A stretch of DNA of 64,000 bases from Candidatus Bathyarchaeota archaeon (GTDB taxonomy: Archaea; Thermoproteota; Bathyarchaeia; Bathyarchaeales; Bathycorpusculaceae), in contig JAOZHS010000002.1 in assembly GCA_026014745.1 (NCBI GenBank), forward strand, positions 310,001 through 374,000. The letters are read 5' to 3'. Each line of letters opens with the position of its first letter. Position 1 is the stretch's first letter. This document shows, one piece after another, positions 61,420 to 64,000 of the stretch. A program made the position numbers and the translations under genes. Under the pieces are notes generated by a model. The model searched no databases, had not been told where the DNA came from, and was given only the letters and a program-made list of their open reading frames with translations.

Positions 61420-61525
61420 CTATTTGCAGCCTATTTGGATCCTATTAGTGGTTCTATGCAGAAACCTAAGGGGGGTAGGTCCGTATTGGCGCAAAACAAG
61501 CGCATTAGCATGTTGAAAACCAGTA
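61420..61525 (+). repeat. Dispersed intergenic repeat, copy B
   Basis: This 106-base unit differs from copy A at 2285-2390 at about eight positions by eye. It has the 11-base-spaced CCTATTTG units, the hairpin ACCTA-AGGGGGG-TAGGT, and the end GTTGAAAACCAGTA. It lies in the 258-base gap between two minus-strand genes, opposite to their direction, and about 59 kb away from copy A. Confidence 0.8.
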
Positions 61526-61574
61526 ATTAAGGGAAGGGTGTAGACCCAGAGGCTATCCGTTAAGGTGTACTTGG

Positions 61575-62027
61575 CTAATTGATTGGTTTTTTCCATCCGC
61601 CATTGCTAAAACGCGCAAGCACCCCAAAGGGAAAGGACAGCAGCACCAAGTCGATGACGGTTATGGAGGTGAATGATAAGTCGGTGGTTGTTTGCATCAC
61701 AAGATTCACCGAGGTAAACAGGAGCACCAAGAATATGCCGTTTAGCCAAAACCCAACCTGCCATCCGCGGGTTTTATAGAGCAACTGGATGAGGACGATA
61801 TTGAGGACGCCTATGATTAGCGGTTGAATGAGGTAGGTGATTATGGCGAGGAAGGCAAAGCCAAAGGGCGGCATGTAAGAAATGAGTTGAACTGTTTCGG
61901 AATTTATCCATACCTGAGCAATAACCAAAACCGCCACTACAAAAACCCCCTGAATCAAGAGCTTCTCGATTAAATGCAGATGCCGTAGATGATTGAAGAA
62001 TCGGTTATCAGTTAGCGTTTTTTGCAA
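61575..62027 (-). CDS. Small four-helix membrane protein of unknown function
   Basis: The 150-residue protein has four membrane helices (residues about 25-43, 52-76, 88-106 and 119-134) and short loops. I recognise no family. Its TTG start overlaps the preceding glycosidase-like gene by 20 bases, so it is probably translationally coupled and may work with it. Confidence 0.6.
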   Translation of the reverse strand: MQKTLTDNRFFNHLRHLHLIEKLLIQGVFVVAVLVIAQVWINSETVQLISYMPPFGFAFLAIITYLIQPLIIGVLNIVLIQLLYKTRGWQVGFWLNGIFLVLLFTSVNLVMQTTTDLSFTSITVIDLVLLSFPFGVLARFSNGGWKKPIN

Positions 62028-62937
62028 TCCAATCCCCCACTGCAGTCATTGTTGGTCTATCCCGAATGCCATAATTATCGAAATCACTATTCCAATACAC
62101 CAGCCAGCAGCCCTTCAAACCCATGTTCCTAAACAGAGTGAGCCCCTTAATGATAAAATCAGTCTGGGCTTGACTGTCGCCCGTGGACATGCCGAACTCG
62201 GTTATCACCACATCTTTACCAGTGATTTGATGCAGGTTATTGATGAAATGCGGCGACAAAACCAGAAAAGACTCCATGAAAATATCTAAACCTACAAAGT
62301 CCAGTTTGCTGCTAAGCTCCATAGGCACATTGATACGCAAAACGTAGCCAATGCCAAAGTTAGTATAGTACTGCACAGGCAAATTGTGGGCAGTTATGGT
62401 TTGATACATTAAGTCAAATTTTGAGGTTAACTCGTCATCAGTAAAAAGCGAACCCACAGTCCAGCTTTGGGACAATTCAGGCTCATTTAACACCTGAATG
62501 TAGGAGAGGTGACTGCCCCAACGGTCCAGATAATAATCGATTTTCTCAACGGGACAAGCGTTTTGAACCACTAAAGCAACCTCTAAACCCGCGTTGTCGG
62601 TGGCGGCGAAGAACTCGTCGGCTTTGAGGTTCATGGTGTCGTTGTAGTCTTCAGGGTTACATTCAAGCGTTATACGAATAACTTTGAAGCCTAAATCGTG
62701 AATACGCACAACTTCGCCGCTGATTTGGGTCAAGTTGTCCTGTTCAAAAACATAATGGATACCGACTTTGAAGTCGGAATTCTGATTTTTCTCAGCCTGC
62801 GCAAAATGCTGGTAGGGAAAGAAAACCTGCAAAAACACCAAGCAGATACAAAGCGAGATTATGATGAGGTTCTTGATTAAACTCTTATTTGTAAACCCCA
62901 CAAATGCTCCAACAACGCTTGAAACCAGCTTGTTCAT
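62008..62937 (-). CDS. Clan GH-A-like glycoside hydrolase, membrane anchored
   Basis: The 309-residue protein has an N-terminal helix (residues 20-41) and a TIM-barrel domain. IQVLNEPEL (E152) matches the conserved acid/base strand 4 motif of clan GH-A, and VVITEFGMST (E247) the nucleophile strand 7. These are the two catalytic residues of GH5/GH39-type retaining enzymes. It likely trims a surface or environmental polysaccharide. ATG 62937 is the first methionine before the helix. Confidence 0.78.
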   Translation of the reverse strand: MNKLVSSVVGAFVGFTNKSLIKNLIIISLCICLVFLQVFFPYQHFAQAEKNQNSDFKVGIHYVFEQDNLTQISGEVVRIHDLGFKVIRITLECNPEDYNDTMNLKADEFFAATDNAGLEVALVVQNACPVEKIDYYLDRWGSHLSYIQVLNEPELSQSWTVGSLFTDDELTSKFDLMYQTITAHNLPVQYYTNFGIGYVLRINVPMELSSKLDFVGLDIFMESFLVLSPHFINNLHQITGKDVVITEFGMSTGDSQAQTDFIIKGLTLFRNMGLKGCWLVYWNSDFDNYGIRDRPTMTAVGDWIAKNAN

Positions 62938-63016
62938 AGACCAGCATTATACATAGGTTGATGTTATATATTTTAATGAAAAAAGCGGGCTCCAAAAAGA
63001 ATGGAGCTGAAACAGC

Positions 63017-64000
63017 TTAATAGAAACTCTGAATCGGCGAGTCTTCTGCGACAGGTTCAGCGTTGAGCGGCGTGATTTTGGTTTTAGTGAGAGCTTTGAT
63101 GTTGTTGAAGTCACTCATTTCGCCATAGCTAACTAAAGTGATTGCGGTTCCTTCTTCGCCTTTGCGTGCGGTTCTGCCAATGCGGTGGAAATAGACTGGG
63201 GGATCATTGGGTACATCGAAGTTGATGATGTGGGTGATTCCTTCTATATCTAAGCCTCTTGCGGCAACATCAGTTGCAACTAGAAGGCTGCATCTGCCAA
63301 CTTTGAAGTCGTTAATGGCACGGTCGCGTTGCGCTTGAGTGAAGCCTGCGTGGAGCACTTGGGTACGGAAGCCTTTCTTGTAGAGTTGGTCAGCAAGTCG
63401 ACTGGTTTCATGGCGGGTGCGACAGAAAATGATGGCTTTGTCGACGCGGTCATCGTGGAGAATTTCGCAGAGGGCACCGAGTTTGCTGCCTTGATTTACA
63501 ACGGTGTAGTATTGTTTCATTTGGGTGAGGGCGATTTCGTCTTTGCTGACAAGGATTTTCTCTGGGTTTTTGAGGTAGCGGTTACAGACGCGCCACACAG
63601 AGTCATCCATGGTTGCGCTGAAAAGGCTCGTTTGGCGTTCACGCGGAGTTTTGGAGAGGATATATTCTACGTCTTCTGTGAAGCCCATGTCAAGCATGCG
63701 GTCAGCTTCGTCAAGAACCACAATGCGTACACCTGATAGGTTAAGTACGCGGCGTTCCATAAGGTCAATGAGTCTGCCGGGTGTGCCGACAACGATTTGG
63801 ACACCGCTGGCTAAACTGTGGATTTGTTTGTTAATTGATTCTCCGCCGTAAACGGCTAAAACTTTGATGCGTGAATATTTGCCGAATTTTGATAGGTTAT
63901 CGGCAACTTGCACCGCTAATTCGCGTGTAGGAACCAAAACTAGTCCTTGGACGCCGCGGACTTCACGGTCGAGCCGCTGAACCATTGGGACGCCGAATGC
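63017..64000 (-). CDS. DEAD-box RNA helicase, truncated by window edge
   Basis: The frame is open to the right edge, so the N-terminus with the Q and Walker A motifs is outside. Visible are PTRELA, TPGR, DEAD (VVLDEADRMLDMGF), SAT (SLFSATMD), FCRTRHET, ATDVAARGLDIEG and HRIGRTAR, all motifs of a complete helicase core. It unwinds short RNA duplexes, for example in ribosome assembly or cold adaptation. The C-terminus is short and has no extra domain. Confidence 0.93.
   Translation of the reverse strand, partial: AFGVPMVQRLDREVRGVQGLVLVPTRELAVQVADNLSKFGKYSRIKVLAVYGGESINKQIHSLASGVQIVVGTPGRLIDLMERRVLNLSGVRIVVLDEADRMLDMGFTEDVEYILSKTPRERQTSLFSATMDDSVWRVCNRYLKNPEKILVSKDEIALTQMKQYYTVVNQGSKLGALCEILHDDRVDKAIIFCRTRHETSRLADQLYKKGFRTQVLHAGFTQAQRDRAINDFKVGRCSLLVATDVAARGLDIEGITHIINFDVPNDPPVYFHRIGRTARKGEEGTAITLVSYGEMSDFNNIKALTKTKITPLNAEPVAEDSPIQSFY

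Overview
The window is archaeal chromosomal DNA. The evidence is ribosomal protein uS10, transcription factor S, an Mre11/Rad50 pair, a geranylgeranyl-reductase-type flavoprotein (archaeal lipid biosynthesis), an HdrB/HdrC pair beside an Mvh-type [NiFe] hydrogenase, an AN1-finger site-2 protease, and T-rich tracts as likely terminators. Surface proteins with PQQ-like propellers and a C-terminal anchor, together with the Hdr/Mvh genes, point by inference to a Bathyarchaeia-like lineage. No rRNA or tRNA gene and no CRISPR array was recognised.

Region 1-17 kb is mostly housekeeping: a partial FkbM-like gene, an HxlR regulator divergent from a geranylgeranyl reductase, a DHA2-type exporter, an unusual fusion of a voltage-sensor-like membrane domain to a CorA transporter, two zinc-ribbon proteins, rad50-mre11, uS10, a 55-codon gene missed by length filters, an M50 protease, a DUF457-type membrane protein and TFS. 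A compact hdrC-hdrB-mvhG-mvhA operon follows, without hdrA or mvhD in this window, and ends in a clear hairpin plus T-tract.

Region 17-51 kb is a large surface-glycan island. It holds two paralogous flippases around two nucleotide-sugar dehydrogenases, a secreted beta-helix protein, four large multi-membrane proteins that look like GT-C-type glycosyltransferases, seven GT4 and three GT2 glycosyltransferases, and two NDP-sugar epimerases/dehydratases. Much of it is visibly richer in A+T than its flanks, and nearly all genes run on the minus strand. The set can make activated sugars, build a lipid-linked glycan, flip it and elongate or transfer it outside.

Region 51-63 kb looks like a cell-envelope and exopolysaccharide zone: a large PQQ-propeller surface protein with a strong promoter, a coiled-coil membrane protein, a DUF3131-like protein next to a processive cellulose/hyaluronan-synthase-like GT2, a membrane-anchored matrixin-type protease, a metallo-beta-lactamase-fold hydrolase, and two membrane-anchored proteins resembling TIM-barrel glycosidases. 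The window ends inside a DEAD-box helicase gene.

The most unusual observations are a dispersed ~106-bp intergenic repeat in three copies (2285, 6245 and 61420) with 11-nt internal periodicity and a conserved hairpin; the voltage-sensor/CorA fusion; the GT2+DUF3131+glycosidase module; a leader of alternative hairpins before a nucleotide-sugar dehydrogenase gene; and a small two-helix membrane reading frame at 49.2-49.5 kb with no standard start codon.
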